From assembly GCF_029094525.1 (NCBI RefSeq), contig NZ_CP119107.1, forward strand, positions 930,001 through 994,000: 64,000 nucleotides of DNA, in the 5' to 3' direction. This document shows, piece by piece, positions 47,346 to 56,625 of this stretch (the first letter of the stretch is position 1; every line of letters begins with the position of its first letter). The notes below the pieces were generated by a model that was not told where the DNA came from, ran no database searches, and saw only the letters and a program-made list of their open reading frames with translations. The stretch is from Pullulanibacillus sp. KACC 23026 (lineage in GTDB: Bacteria; Bacillota; Bacilli; Bacillales; Sporolactobacillaceae). A program made the translations under genes and the position numbers.

Positions 47346-48083
47346 ATGACAACAGGAAAAGTTTTAGTCCTTGGTGTTCCTTTTAATAATCTTACCATGG
47401 AGCAGCTCCTGCAAAAATTAGAAGAGCACTTAGAGAATCAAGATAAAATTTTTATGGCAACGAGCAACCCTGAAATTGTGATGTATGCGGAAAAGGATCC
47501 GGAGTATCGAAAAATATTGACCGAAGCGGATTATAACATTCCGGATGGCATTGGGATTGTCAAGGCGGCAAAGCTGCTTAACCTCCCTATAGAGGAACGT
47601 GTGACGGGGTTTGATACCGTGATGCATTTGCTTGAGGTAGCCGACCGTAAAAGGTTAAAGCTTTATTTCTTGGGATCTACAGAAGATGTGCTGCAAAAAG
47701 CCGTTGAACGGACGAAGGCCAACTATCCTCATATAGATTTAGTGGGGGCTCGAAACGGTTTCTTTGATTGGCATGACCCAAGTATTGCGGAGGATATTCA
47801 AGCCAAGAAACCGGATATCATTTTAGTCGGGATGGGCTTCCCGAGACAAGAGAAGTGGATCTATGAGCATCTTCCTTCTTTTGAAAAAGGGCTGTTTATC
47901 GGAGTTGGAGGAACCATCGATATTTTGGCAGGGGAAGTCAAGCGCGCTCCTGCTATGTGGCAAAAATACAATGTGGAATGGCTCTACCGGCTGCTTTCGG
48001 ATCCAACACGATTTAAGCGAATGATGGTTCTGCCTGTCTTTATGATGAAAATTTATGCAAAAAGATTAACAACTAAGCATTGA
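47346..48083 (+). CDS. tagA: N-acetylmannosaminyltransferase TagA/WecG (wall teichoic acid)
   Basis: Transfers ManNAc from UDP-ManNAc to undecaprenyl-PP-GlcNAc, the second step of wall teichoic acid linkage-unit synthesis. GT26 family features: TSNPEIVMYAEKDPEYRKIL, IPDGIGIVKAAKLL, the RVTGFDTVMHLLE segment and the C-terminal WLYRLLSDPTRFKRM. ATG 47346 gives MTTGKVLVLGVP; ATG 47334 is the alternative. 245 residues, normal length. Its terminator has been split by a mobile element. Confidence 0.92.
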   Translation: MTTGKVLVLGVPFNNLTMEQLLQKLEEHLENQDKIFMATSNPEIVMYAEKDPEYRKILTEADYNIPDGIGIVKAAKLLNLPIEERVTGFDTVMHLLEVADRKRLKLYFLGSTEDVLQKAVERTKANYPHIDLVGARNGFFDWHDPSIAEDIQAKKPDIILVGMGFPRQEKWIYEHLPSFEKGLFIGVGGTIDILAGEVKRAPAMWQKYNVEWLYRLLSDPTRFKRMMVLPVFMMKIYAKRLTTKH

Positions 48084-48103
48084 AAAACCCGTGCTCCATT
48101 GAG

Positions 48104-48832
48104 TAACGGGTTCACTTCAGAGGTGCAAACAATTAACTATCAAGGTAAATCGCACGGGTTTGGAATGAATTTCACCGTGCGATTTTTATTGTAATATCAA
48201 TGTTTATTGACCCTTTCATCCGTAAATCACCTATCAAATCATAGTTTAATTTACATGGGTGGAAATAATTATTGGAGGTGTGTGAATTAACCGGTGATTG
48301 AGCAAGTGAAAGGTAGGGTGATTACCAAGGTATTCGGATATATCTGTTAAAATAAAAGTTAGATCATCGAAGACTTTGTGAAAAAAATGTTCTTAAAGTA
48401 AAAAACGGACTGTCATGTTTAACAAGAAATTTTGGAGTAACCTGTGATCGTTGAAATAAGCGGAAATTTTTCCGTTATCAACCAAAGTAGCGTTCAGTTC
48501 GTTGTAAATAAGCGGAGTTTTTCCGTTTAAACAAAAAGAAATGACCCATTTTCATGTTTTTCGAGTCAATAGTCGGAATTTCTCCGTCTATTTTAGCTAT
48601 TTTTGGTGTTGATTTCTAAATAAGCGGAATTTTTCCGCTTATTTAGAAAGTTCGCCTTAGCCATTTAATGAAATAGGTAATCGATTGCCTTTTATGAAAA
48701 TAATCAAACCGAATCTCAAAGGATTCGGTTGTTTTGACGTTTACTATTCTTTTCTTTCTGTGATTTTATTGTAAATAGTAGTGTGAATTAAGGTGATAAT
48801 TAGAGTTTTGCACCTCACAAGTGAACCCGTGT
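48104..48832 (+). mobile_element. Transposase-less element, copy 1, in the tagA terminator loop
   Basis: A 729-bp sequence bounded by inverted ends: left TAACGGGTTCACTTCAGAGG, right (reverse complement) ACACGGGTTCACTTGTGAGG. It is flanked by the 9-bp direct repeat TCCATTGAG (48095-48103 and 48833-48841). The joined flanks restore the hairpin AAAACCCGTGC...GCGCGGGTTTT with the repeat as its loop. The interior has no transposase and holds several AAGCGGAATTTTTCCGC palindromes, one of 35 bp at about 48617-48651. A second copy, inverted, lies at 62210. It looks like a MITE or mobile insertion cassette moved by a transposase elsewhere. Confidence 0.87.
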
Positions 48833-48867
48833 TCCATTGAGCGCGGGTTTTTTCTTCATTATTTATA

Positions 48868-48908
48868 ATAAAAAAAATCAGCATCTACTTTAATAGCAGC
48901 GCTGATTT
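48868..48908 (-). terminator. Terminator of tagO
   Basis: On the minus strand AAATCAGC and GCTGATTT form a stem with an additional inner pairing, followed by eight T residues. Confidence 0.75.
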
Positions 48909-48913
48909 AGATC

Positions 48914-49981
48914 TTAGCCTTTACTTTTGGAATGCTGAAGGACGAGTCGCTTAACAGCATTTACTAATGGCTTTTTGGAATGGAAGGAGGTAAACATCTC
49001 CATACTAAATCGAATCATGACCGTACCGGCAAGAAGGATAATGATCGACCCCCAAAGAATCGAACGGGAGAAAATGACTCCTGCAATACCGAAAAATAAG
49101 CTGATCAGAAAAATGATGTAAACCGTTGTTCCATGACTAAAGCCTAGTTCCATTAAACAATGATGTAAATGCCCTTTGTCCGGAGCCGAGAGCTTTTGGT
49201 GCTTAAGGGCCCGACGTATGATAGCAAACGATGTATCAAAAATAGGAACCGCAAGGACAACGATCGGAATAATGACTGAGAAGAACGTGATACTTTTAAA
49301 TAAGCCGAGAATAGAGATAACTGCAATTATATATCCTATGAACATCGATCCAGCATCTCCCATGAATATTTTCGCTGGATGGACGTTGAAGAATAAGAAA
49401 CCTAAAGTTCCACCGAGCAGCATCACGGAGAGGGAGATCGCTAACGTTTGATAATTAAGAATACCCATAACGAGGAGCGCCCCAAGAGCAATGGAGGATA
49501 CACCGCTCGCCAAACCATCTAAGCCGTCAATCAAATTCATGGCGTTGGTTAAACCGACAATCCATAAAATAGTAAGTGGGTAGGAAAACCAGCCCAATTG
49601 TATATATCCAAAATGCGGAAGCTGTAAAGACGTAATTTTAACTCCATAGACTGTAACAATAACGGCAGCTATGATTTGAATCATCAGCTTGAGTCTTGGA
49701 GAAAGGCTAATTTTATCGTCAATGACACCCGTAATTATTAAGAGAAGTGCCCCAATAACGAAAGCCCATGTGCTTGGCATAAAAGGATGAAGATAAAGAA
49801 ACCCGCTGAAAAAACCAATGGCAATGGCGATACCGCCTAAGTATGGCATGGCTTTCTTGTGTATTTTTCGATCTTCAGTGGGGCGATCGACAATATCTAA
49901 TTTCACAGCAATAACCATCATTATTGGTGTTGAAATGACTGTCATTACAAGAGAAATGATAAAAGCAATAACCAGGTTCAT
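48914..49981 (-). CDS. tagO: Undecaprenyl-phosphate GlcNAc-1-phosphate transferase (TagO/WecA)
   Basis: Polytopic membrane enzyme (about 10-11 segments) that starts wall teichoic acid synthesis by loading GlcNAc-1-P on undecaprenyl phosphate. Conserved motifs of the PNPT family: DRPTEDRKIHKKAMPYLGG, GVIDDKI, NAMNLIDGLDGLASG, FMGDAGSMF and DKGHLHHCLMELGFSH. ATG 49981 follows AAGGTG. About 355 residues. It faces tagA, with the mobile element between them. Confidence 0.95.
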   Translation of the reverse strand: MNLVIAFIISLVMTVISTPIMMVIAVKLDIVDRPTEDRKIHKKAMPYLGGIAIAIGFFSGFLYLHPFMPSTWAFVIGALLLIITGVIDDKISLSPRLKLMIQIIAAVIVTVYGVKITSLQLPHFGYIQLGWFSYPLTILWIVGLTNAMNLIDGLDGLASGVSSIALGALLVMGILNYQTLAISLSVMLLGGTLGFLFFNVHPAKIFMGDAGSMFIGYIIAVISILGLFKSITFFSVIIPIVVLAVPIFDTSFAIIRRALKHQKLSAPDKGHLHHCLMELGFSHGTTVYIIFLISLFFGIAGVIFSRSILWGSIIILLAGTVMIRFSMEMFTSFHSKKPLVNAVKRLVLQHSKSKG

Positions 49982-50188
49982 ATTTACACCTTCTTGTTTC
50001 ACTTTTAAATTAGGTTGGATTAAAAAAGGATGTGCTATCCTTCTAAATTTTTGGTAATCCAGCCTAGGAAAATGAATGTGATCAAAAAATATTCCTTTAG
50101 GAGATTAAATGATGCTAACAATCCCCCTTGTGGTTCTGTAATCTTACTGAAAAAAACTTAATGTTTCGTTCACGAAATTTACATATAG

Positions 50189-50219
50189 ATTATAAAATAA
50201 GGGGTTCACCAATTGTCAA
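50189..50219 (-). promoter_or_regulatory. Likely sigma-A promoter of tagO
   Basis: On the minus strand, perfect TTGACA (50214-50219) and TATAAT (50189-50194), 19 bases apart, a slightly long spacing. It would give a leader of about 200 nt. The remaining 49982-50622 gap shows no gene. Confidence 0.6.
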
Positions 50220-50622
50220 CATTTCATTAACAAAATTAACCTATTTTCTTGAAAAAGCCTATTTTTTTCATACAAGCTTTACAATCCATTTTTCATATTA
50301 ATACTTTTAATGCAAAATGTATAGAACTTTTTTGTTAAACTACATGTATTTTTTACGACAAAGTACGCCAATATTAGGGGGGCAGCACCTCGCTTCTAAG
50401 CAGAAAAAATCCTTAGTAAACATAAAGCCTCTATTATATATAGCTGTTTGTGCAAGTTAAATGGGTCTACTTAGTTGTTCGTCATGTAAGTTTTTTTTAT
50501 GTCGCTTTCATGAGGGGCAACTTTTCTAAAATGGCTTTGTCATTTGCCCCTCCGTAGATGATGGATTGTCCTCTATAAGGAAGTATGATGGTCTAACCTT
50601 AAAAATTCCTTAATTTTTCTTG

Positions 50623-51264
50623 TTAATCCTTTTTATGATCGACCTCTATATAGTCATCTCGCAAATGTGTCAAGGTGTTTTGGCCGTTGCAGAGATTTGT
50701 TATCCAGGGTTCAAAGGTGTTGATATCCGAAGAGCGCACGGCAATTTCTAATGTTATTTTATCCGTATAGGTTGTTTGGTTCAGGATGTAGGGGGAATGT
50801 GACAATGCATTTTGGACAGCTCCCCATAATGGATAATCAAAAGAGACGGTGAACAAGCTGACCGGTACGCGTTCAATGATCCCTGCCGCTTCAATACCGA
50901 TTGAAGTCGAGGTCGAGTAGGCCCTAATTAGGCCGCCTGCCCCGAGTTTGATTCCGCCAAAGTAACGGGTAACAACAACCAGGGTATCGCGGAGATGCTG
51001 TTTCTTTATTACTTCTAGGATCGGTACGCCGGCTGTCCCGCTCGGTTCACCATCATCACTTGCTTTTTGAATATGACTTGTCTCCCCGATTACATAGGCA
51101 AAGCAATTGTGATTAGCTTTCCAATGGGTTTTGCGAATTGCTTCAATATGTGATAAGGCTTCTGCTTCTTCCTCAATGTGGAAGATATGAGAAATGAATT
51201 TAGATTTTTGTATGATATAGACCTCTTCTGTCGCCTGTTTTACTGTATAATAGGGATGTTCCAT
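50623..51264 (-). CDS. yvyE: YigZ/IMPACT family protein
   Basis: 213 residues of the UPF0029/IMPACT family: N-terminal domain KSKFISHIFHIEEEAEAL, and the diagnostic SDDGEPSGTAGVPILE followed by VVVTRYFGGIKLGAGGLIRAY, then a C-terminal domain of unknown role. Probably nucleic-acid or translation related by analogy with eukaryotic IMPACT. ATG 51264 (MEHPYYTVK) is chosen since GGGAGG lies five bases upstream. In B. subtilis yvyE adjoins degS; here degS is missing. Confidence 0.9.
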   Translation of the reverse strand: MEHPYYTVKQATEEVYIIQKSKFISHIFHIEEEAEALSHIEAIRKTHWKANHNCFAYVIGETSHIQKASDDGEPSGTAGVPILEVIKKQHLRDTLVVVTRYFGGIKLGAGGLIRAYSTSTSIGIEAAGIIERVPVSLFTVSFDYPLWGAVQNALSHSPYILNQTTYTDKITLEIAVRSSDINTFEPWITNLCNGQNTLTHLRDDYIEVDHKKD

Positions 51265-51408
51265 CATTGCCTCCCAATGGATATGACTATTACGCTTTAA
51301 ATGATAAAAGGTGTTATGATTACATCTTAAAGGGAAATGGACGGACATTCAAAAAATTAGACGTTAGTGGCTCTTAAAATGTTTCAGTTACAAGGCATTT
51401 TTGTTTAC

Positions 51409-51708
51409 TTAATTAAGGAAAATAACAACTTCCCTACGGCCCACAAGCTTCCTCGGAAAGTTGGCATGATGCAAGTCTTGAACTTCAAGCAGATACTCGC
51501 CAGGAATTGGCGACAAGCCAAGTTTTTCTAAAGAGGCGAAAGTTGAAAAAGTGAATCCATTAATAAACCCGCCAAAAAGGACTTTTTTCTTAAATGAGTG
51601 GTGTTCACTTTCATTAAGGTGACCCAGCTCTCGTTTTAACATGCTTTTATATATGTAACAATTCATTAGGACATGCTGCGGAATTGGGACAAAAAGAACT
51701 GTTGTCAA
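51409..51708 (-). CDS. Hypothetical small ORF between yvyE and degU
   Basis: Possible 99-residue protein from TTG 51708 or shorter from internal ATGs at 51666 or 51642. No ribosome site is evident and I recognise no family. The C-terminal part (GLSPIPGEYLLEVQDLHHAN) looks protein-like. It sits exactly where degS would be expected, but it has no kinase motif. May be spurious. Confidence 0.3.
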   Translation of the reverse strand: MTTVLFVPIPQHVLMNCYIYKSMLKRELGHLNESEHHSFKKKVLFGGFINGFTFSTFASLEKLGLSPIPGEYLLEVQDLHHANFPRKLVGRREVVIFLN

Positions 51709-51842
51709 TCGAATAGTTATATTAATAGGTAAATCGGTTAACCGTTTCCAAGAAGCACGGGAAACCCAAATGAATTAGCCAGCAGATGCCCTAGGTTGGC
51801 GATTGGCAAGTGAATCGGTTTCCGCTTGAAGGAGGTATGAGA

Positions 51843-52544
51843 ATGAGTCTTACCATGAATACACGTAAAATTAAAATCTTTTTAATAGATGATCATCGGC
51901 TTTTCAGAGAAGGTGTGCGTCGAATCCTAGAGATGGAACCTAACTTTCAGGTGGTCGCTGAAGCGGATGATGGGTTAGAAATGAGTAAAATTGTTGAAAC
52001 AGAAGATCCAGATGTTCTCATTATGGATATAAATACATCAGGTTCAGATGGACTCGAGACCATTCGTCGCTTACTGTTAGACTACCCGGATGTTAAAATT
52101 CTCATCTTATCCATCCGTGATGAAGAGTCATATGTGACACATGCGTTGAGGTTGGGAGCTTCAGGTTATTTGCTGAAGGAAATGAATGCGGATTCGCTCA
52201 TTGATGCCGTGCGTGTTGTAGCCGGTGGCGGGGCTTATATTCATCCGAAAGTGACACATACTCTTATTAATGACTATCGGAGACTTGCCAAAACTCAAGA
52301 ATCTCAATCTGTCTTGCGAAATGTTGAGTACCGAAAACCGCTCCATATTCTAACGAGACGGGAATGTGAAGTGCTTCAGCTTATGACAGATGGCCGAAAT
52401 AATCGCAGTATCGGTGAGGACCTGTATATAAGTGAGAAGACGGTGAAAAACCATGTCAGCAACATTCTGACTAAAATGAATGTGGAGGACCGCACACAAG
52501 CGGTTGTTGAGGCAATAAAAAAGGGATGGGTCCAAGTTCGTTAA
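51843..52544 (+). CDS. degU: Response regulator DegU (NarL/FixJ family)
   Basis: N-terminal receiver domain with phospho-acceptor Asp in [14 protein letters not shown], acidic pair IDDHR, and Lys in YLLKEMN; C-terminal LuxR-type HTH ([20 protein letters not shown], then [20 protein letters not shown]). In Bacillus it controls secreted enzymes, competence and motility. ATG 51843 follows GGAGG by seven bases. 233 residues. The cognate kinase gene degS, normally just upstream, is absent here, so its phosphodonor is unknown. Its position before degV-comFA fits its role as a competence regulator. Confidence 0.9.
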   Translation: MSLTMNTRKIKIFLIDDHRLFREGVRRILEMEPNFQVVAEADDGLEMSKIVETEDPDVLIMDINTSGSDGLETIRRLLLDYPDVKILILSIRDEESYVTHALRLGASGYLLKEMNADSLIDAVRVVAGGGAYIHPKVTHTLINDYRRLAKTQESQSVLRNVEYRKPLHILTRRECEVLQLMTDGRNNRSIGEDLYISEKTVKNHVSNILTKMNVEDRTQAVVEAIKKGWVQVR

Positions 52545-52685
52545 AGTTAAAGGCAAAAAAGGATTCTCCTGGATGAATAGCGAATAGGTATGTAGAGCAA
52601 CAAAGCCCGGGTGAGAGACTTACTGCAGGGTCAGCTATTTTGTTTAGGGTACACTAATAAAAAAGTGTTAAAGTGAGGTTTGGCT

Positions 52686-53540
52686 GTGTCTAAGATTGCT
52701 TTAGTAACAGATAGTACGTCTTATTTACCTGATGATTTTGTAAAGGAAAATGATGTTCGAATTATTCCTCTCAGTGTTATTTTCGGTTCAGAGGTTTATA
52801 AAGAAGGCATTGAGCTGGATGCTAGCGCCTTTTATAAAAAATTGAAAGACGTCCAGGAGCTTCCGACCACCTCCCAGCCGCCAGCAGGCGAATTTGTTTC
52901 TGTATATGAACAGTTGGAGAAGGAAGGCTATGATGAAGCGATTGTCATTTGCTTATCCAGCGGCCTTAGCGGAACGTTTAACACGGCCAAAGCAGCTGCT
53001 GAAATGGTCGAGAAGATTAAGGTTCATGTGTTTGATTCTGAAATTGCCGCACTAGCAGAAGGATTTTATGTGATTGAAGCGGCCAAAATGATTAAAGAAG
53101 GCGCCACATCGGAAGCCATTCTCCAACGCTTAACAACCATCCGAGATGAACACGGCATGAATGTCTATTTGGTTGTTGATGATTTAACGAATCTGCATCG
53201 CGGTGGACGAATGACCGGAGCCCAAGCCCTCCTCGGAAGTCTCCTTCAAATTAAACCTATCCTGACATTTAAGGATAAGAAGATTGGTTTGTTTGAAAAA
53301 GTGAGGACAAAGAAAAAGGCGCTTGCCCGTATGCTTGAACTTTTTTCCGAGGATGCCAAAACTGGTGCCCCTATTCGTGCTTCAATTATTACAGCTGAGC
53401 GAGAAGAAGAGGCTCAAGCCATGATTAAGGATTTGGCTGCGACTTATCCGAATATCGAAATTGACACAGGCTATCTCGGTGCCGTCGTTGGGACACACGG
53501 CGGTGAAGGGCTTATCGGCCTTGTTTGGTACAGGAAATGA
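52686..53540 (+). CDS. degV: DegV family fatty-acid-binding protein
   Basis: 284-residue protein of the DegV/FakB family, which binds fatty acids for FakA kinase in other Firmicutes. TDSTSYLP at the N-terminus, TSQPPAGEF, CLSSGLSGTFNTA and LHRGGRMTGAQALLGSLLQIKPIL (in parts) are family motifs. GTG 52686 follows GAGGT by six bases. Overlaps comFA by four bases. Confidence 0.92.
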   Translation: MSKIALVTDSTSYLPDDFVKENDVRIIPLSVIFGSEVYKEGIELDASAFYKKLKDVQELPTTSQPPAGEFVSVYEQLEKEGYDEAIVICLSSGLSGTFNTAKAAAEMVEKIKVHVFDSEIAALAEGFYVIEAAKMIKEGATSEAILQRLTTIRDEHGMNVYLVVDDLTNLHRGGRMTGAQALLGSLLQIKPILTFKDKKIGLFEKVRTKKKALARMLELFSEDAKTGAPIRASIITAEREEEAQAMIKDLAATYPNIEIDTGYLGAVVGTHGGEGLIGLVWYRK

Positions 53541-55480
53541 AACGATACCTGAATAGGTTCTGGAAAAAGGGGATAAGCGCCTTGCGCGCCCCTGCTTCCA
53601 TTCATTCTAGTCCGCCCCTTACGTCCAATTACCACTCCGCTGTTTCCCCAGAGCCGCTTCCTTCTAACGTAGACGCCTCTGTCTGTCGGCATCTAAATCC
53701 GGCCCTTTTTGATACTTGGTATGCCCCTTTATCTCCTAAAGAACCATCCGTCCATTTGGTCTCTGCTGCCCCCCCTACATCGACCGCTTATTTTCTCGAT
53801 ACCTGTCTTTCCTATTTTAAAAAATCCAGCCCTTTTATTTATGAGTATGAACCCACCCTTCAAGCGTTTATAACCCTTAGTTGGCGCCGCCTATTAAAAT
53901 GGCTTCATTCTGACCGATTTTCGGAAGAGAACACCGCACCTTACTCTCAATCAAGCCAAATTGATGCGACGTTTGACCAAACAGCTACTCATCGAACACG
54001 CGGCCAGTCAAAGAAACAACATCCAACCCATGCATTAACCCAATCTATCCGTAATGAGACCCATCCCGCTTATTCATCGTCATTTTGCATGCCGCTTGAT
54101 CCTGACTTTTCTCCCAATCAACAGCTGCAAGTCTTCCTAGCAGGACGGCTGCTGTTAATGAGTGAGTGCCAAGCGTTTCCTCTAAAAGAATTAGAGGCAC
54201 ATTTTAAGGCAGGTTATCTGCAAATTCAACAAGGAATTACATGTGTCGGAGGAATCCCCTTTTGTCATCGATGCGGAAATCACGTTTTTCATCAATTTGT
54301 TTCCCATACATGCAGGCGGTGCGGGAGAAAATGCCTCTATTGTCGAGAGTGTTTGGAGATGGGATTAGTCCGTTCATGTACAGCTCTTGTGAAGTGGCGG
54401 GGGCCGAGTCCGCCGCTTCTGTATCAGGAAGTACAGTTAAATTGGGAGGGGACATTGACTGTTGAACAACAGGAGGCTTCAGACAAACTGCTGCATTCAG
54501 TCAAGGCGCGGCAAAACTTCCTCGTCTGGGCAGTTTGCGGAGCAGGGAAAACAGAAGTCCTCTATCAAACCTTGAAAAATATGATTGAACAAGGGAAACG
54601 AGTAGCGATCGCGTCACCTCGTTCCGATGTTATTCTTGAACTTGATCGCCGTATAGGTTCTGTCTTTCCAACTCTTTCACGTGTGGCCATATATGGGGAT
54701 TCACCTGATGACTATACCTTCACACCCTTTGTCCTGACAACGCTCCATCAGCTCAGACGGTTTGAATCGGCGTTTGATTTAATCGTGATTGATGAAGTGG
54801 ATGCCTTCCCTTTTAAAGGAAACCAGGCATTGAATACCGTCTTGCAGCGAGCGCTCATGTCAGATGGCAGTCTCGTCTTTGTTACCGCTACACCTGATCG
54901 GGAAATGAAGAAAGCCTATCTCCATGGAAGGCTTAATGGGATTCATATTCCGATCCGATTTCATCGAGGGCCATTGCCGGAGCCAAAATTTGTATGGATC
55001 GGTGATTGGAAGAAGAAGCTCAGTCGTGGAAAACTGCATGAAAGTCTGTATAAATGGCTTCAAGAACGGATTCAGGATAAGCGAAGAGTCTTCCTCTTTG
55101 TCCCTGAGATTGGGGATGTTGAGCCGATGGTTTTGCTGCTGAATAAGAAACAGTTTTTGGCTGAAGGGGCTCATTCGAAGGACCCTATGAGGCGCGACAA
55201 GGTTTTGGCGTTTCGAGAAGGGCGCCATCACATTATGGTGACGACAACGATCCTAGAGCGTGGTGTGACCATTTCCCGTGCTGATGTTGCTATATTGGGG
55301 GCAGAACGTCCTATTTTTGATGAGCGAGCTTTAGTTCAAATGTCAGGTCGGGCAGGACGAGACCGAGAGAACCCAGACGGTGAGGTCGTTTTTTTTCACA
55401 ATGGAAAGACCCGTGAAATGCTTCGCGCTCTACGCCATATACAATTCATGAATCATGAGGCTATGAAACTAACCCGGTAA
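53537..55480 (+). CDS. comFA: Competence helicase ComFA with extended N-terminus
   Basis: DEAD-box-like translocase for DNA uptake in transformation. Zinc cysteines in CHRCG, CRRCGRKCLYC and CREC (about residues 245-280), Walker A CGAGKTE, DEVD box (IVIDEVDAF), SAT-equivalent VTATP and SGRAGRD motif VI are all present. It is 647 residues, versus about 460 in B. subtilis; the extra 200 residues precede the zinc domain, are rich in Pro/Ser/Thr and have no recognised fold. ATG 53537 overlaps the degV stop (ATGA). Confidence 0.92.
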   Translation: MKRYLNRFWKKGISALRAPASIHSSPPLTSNYHSAVSPEPLPSNVDASVCRHLNPALFDTWYAPLSPKEPSVHLVSAAPPTSTAYFLDTCLSYFKKSSPFIYEYEPTLQAFITLSWRRLLKWLHSDRFSEENTAPYSQSSQIDATFDQTATHRTRGQSKKQHPTHALTQSIRNETHPAYSSSFCMPLDPDFSPNQQLQVFLAGRLLLMSECQAFPLKELEAHFKAGYLQIQQGITCVGGIPFCHRCGNHVFHQFVSHTCRRCGRKCLYCRECLEMGLVRSCTALVKWRGPSPPLLYQEVQLNWEGTLTVEQQEASDKLLHSVKARQNFLVWAVCGAGKTEVLYQTLKNMIEQGKRVAIASPRSDVILELDRRIGSVFPTLSRVAIYGDSPDDYTFTPFVLTTLHQLRRFESAFDLIVIDEVDAFPFKGNQALNTVLQRALMSDGSLVFVTATPDREMKKAYLHGRLNGIHIPIRFHRGPLPEPKFVWIGDWKKKLSRGKLHESLYKWLQERIQDKRRVFLFVPEIGDVEPMVLLLNKKQFLAEGAHSKDPMRRDKVLAFREGRHHIMVTTTILERGVTISRADVAILGAERPIFDERALVQMSGRAGRDRENPDGEVVFFHNGKTREMLRALRHIQFMNHEAMKLTR

Positions 55481-55500
55481 AAGGGGAATTAGGGGAGTGT

Positions 55501-56235
55501 ATGAATATGCCAGTTTGCTTGTGGTGTCATCAGCGGCCTATTCAAGCCGTATCATGGGAAACTTTGTTTGAGCTAGGGCCTCGTCCGGGTTTTTGCGAGC
55601 AATGTGAGGCAGAGCTTGTTCGGCTAAAAGGAGCGAGGCTGTGTCAGAAATGCGGACGTGATTTAGACCAATTGGACGATCAATTTCAGGTAAACGGAAT
55701 ATGTCTGGATTGTACGAAATGGCAAAGTACCCCTTTTGGACAAGCGCTTTATCAGAATCGGTCGGTCTACTTGTATACCCCCCATTTAAAAGACTTATTA
55801 ACACAACTGAAGTTTCGCGGTGATGCTATACTTATTGAAGGATTTAGACGGGACTTAAGGAAGGCTTATTGGGCATGGTACAAATGGCGGCTTGCGATTC
55901 CCATACCATTGAGCGCTGAACGCCAAGAGGAACGAACCTTTAATCAATCAGAGCTGATCGCAGACTGTTTGGCGGCTCCAAAACTCCTCGCGCTGGTGCG
56001 ATCCGGTTCCACTGAAAAGCAGAGTAAAAGAACAAGACAAGAGCGCCTTCAGAAGTTGAAACAAGAGTCCCTGCCCTTTAGTGTGGTACCCGAGTTCAGC
56101 CGGCATTTAAAAGACAGGCACCTTGTGCTCATAGACGATATTTATACAACAGGAGTAACCTTGAGACTGGCCGCTCAAGCCCTCTTACCCTATGCCCCCC
56201 GTTCCATCTCCAGCTTTACTCTCGCCAGAAGCTAA
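55501..56235 (+). CDS. comFC: Competence protein ComFC (phosphoribosyltransferase-like)
   Basis: 244 residues: N-terminal zinc ribbon (CLWCHQRP, CEQCEAEL, CQKCGRDL, CLDCTKW) and a C-terminal phosphoribosyltransferase-like domain with PRPP loop LVLIDDIYTTGVT. Needed for transformation. No comFB lies between it and comFA, which is common outside B. subtilis. ATG 55501 follows AGGGGAGTG. Confidence 0.92.
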   Translation: MNMPVCLWCHQRPIQAVSWETLFELGPRPGFCEQCEAELVRLKGARLCQKCGRDLDQLDDQFQVNGICLDCTKWQSTPFGQALYQNRSVYLYTPHLKDLLTQLKFRGDAILIEGFRRDLRKAYWAWYKWRLAIPIPLSAERQEERTFNQSELIADCLAAPKLLALVRSGSTEKQSKRTRQERLQKLKQESLPFSVVPEFSRHLKDRHLVLIDDIYTTGVTLRLAAQALLPYAPRSISSFTLARS

Positions 56236-56326
56236 TGGTCCACGATAGATTTTTTATTTTGCTAGCCTCAATTAAATCGTTCCTAAATCATTTCACCTAA
56301 CCTAATCAATGAAAGGAAAAGATCCT

Positions 56327-56554
56327 ATGACTGAATTAGCCCATTGTACAGAATGCGGAAAGCTCTTTGTTCAAACGACCTACGACCTTTGTCCATCCTG
56401 TCGGCAAGAACTGGAAAAGAAATACGAAACCGTTTTTGACTACATTCACCAAAAAGAATCACAGGACCTAACCGTCAGCGACATTCATCGCGCAACAGGT
56501 GTAGAAGAAAACCTACTCAACAAATGGCAAGAAGAAGGCAAACTCGAAAAGTGA
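56327..56554 (+). CDS. yvyF: YvyF-like flagellar-operon zinc protein
   Basis: 75-residue protein: two CxxC pairs (CTECGKLF, CPSCRQEL), then VFDYIHQKESQDLTVSDIHRATGV, a short helix-turn-helix-like end. It matches YvyF, found between comFC and flgM in B. subtilis. ATG 56327 follows AAAGGAAAAG. No flgM, flgK, flgL, hag or fliD follows; the next gene is hpf. YvyF may therefore be a remnant or have an independent role. Confidence 0.82.
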   Translation: MTELAHCTECGKLFVQTTYDLCPSCRQELEKKYETVFDYIHQKESQDLTVSDIHRATGVEENLLNKWQEEGKLEK

Positions 56555-56625
56555 AACGCGGGGACGGTTCTCCCGTTTCATTTTCATTTCGGAACGCGGG
56601 GACGGTTCTCTTGTTTCATTTTTTC
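56555..56625. repeat. Two copies of GGGACGGTTCTC repeat
   Basis: GGGGACGGTTCTCCCGTTTC (about 56560) and GGGGACGGTTCTCTTGTTTC (about 56599) lie 39 bp apart right after yvyF. The same motif forms the malL terminator. The remaining 56626-57035 has a TAACG-type repeat (about 56888-56930) and no gene. Confidence 0.75.
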
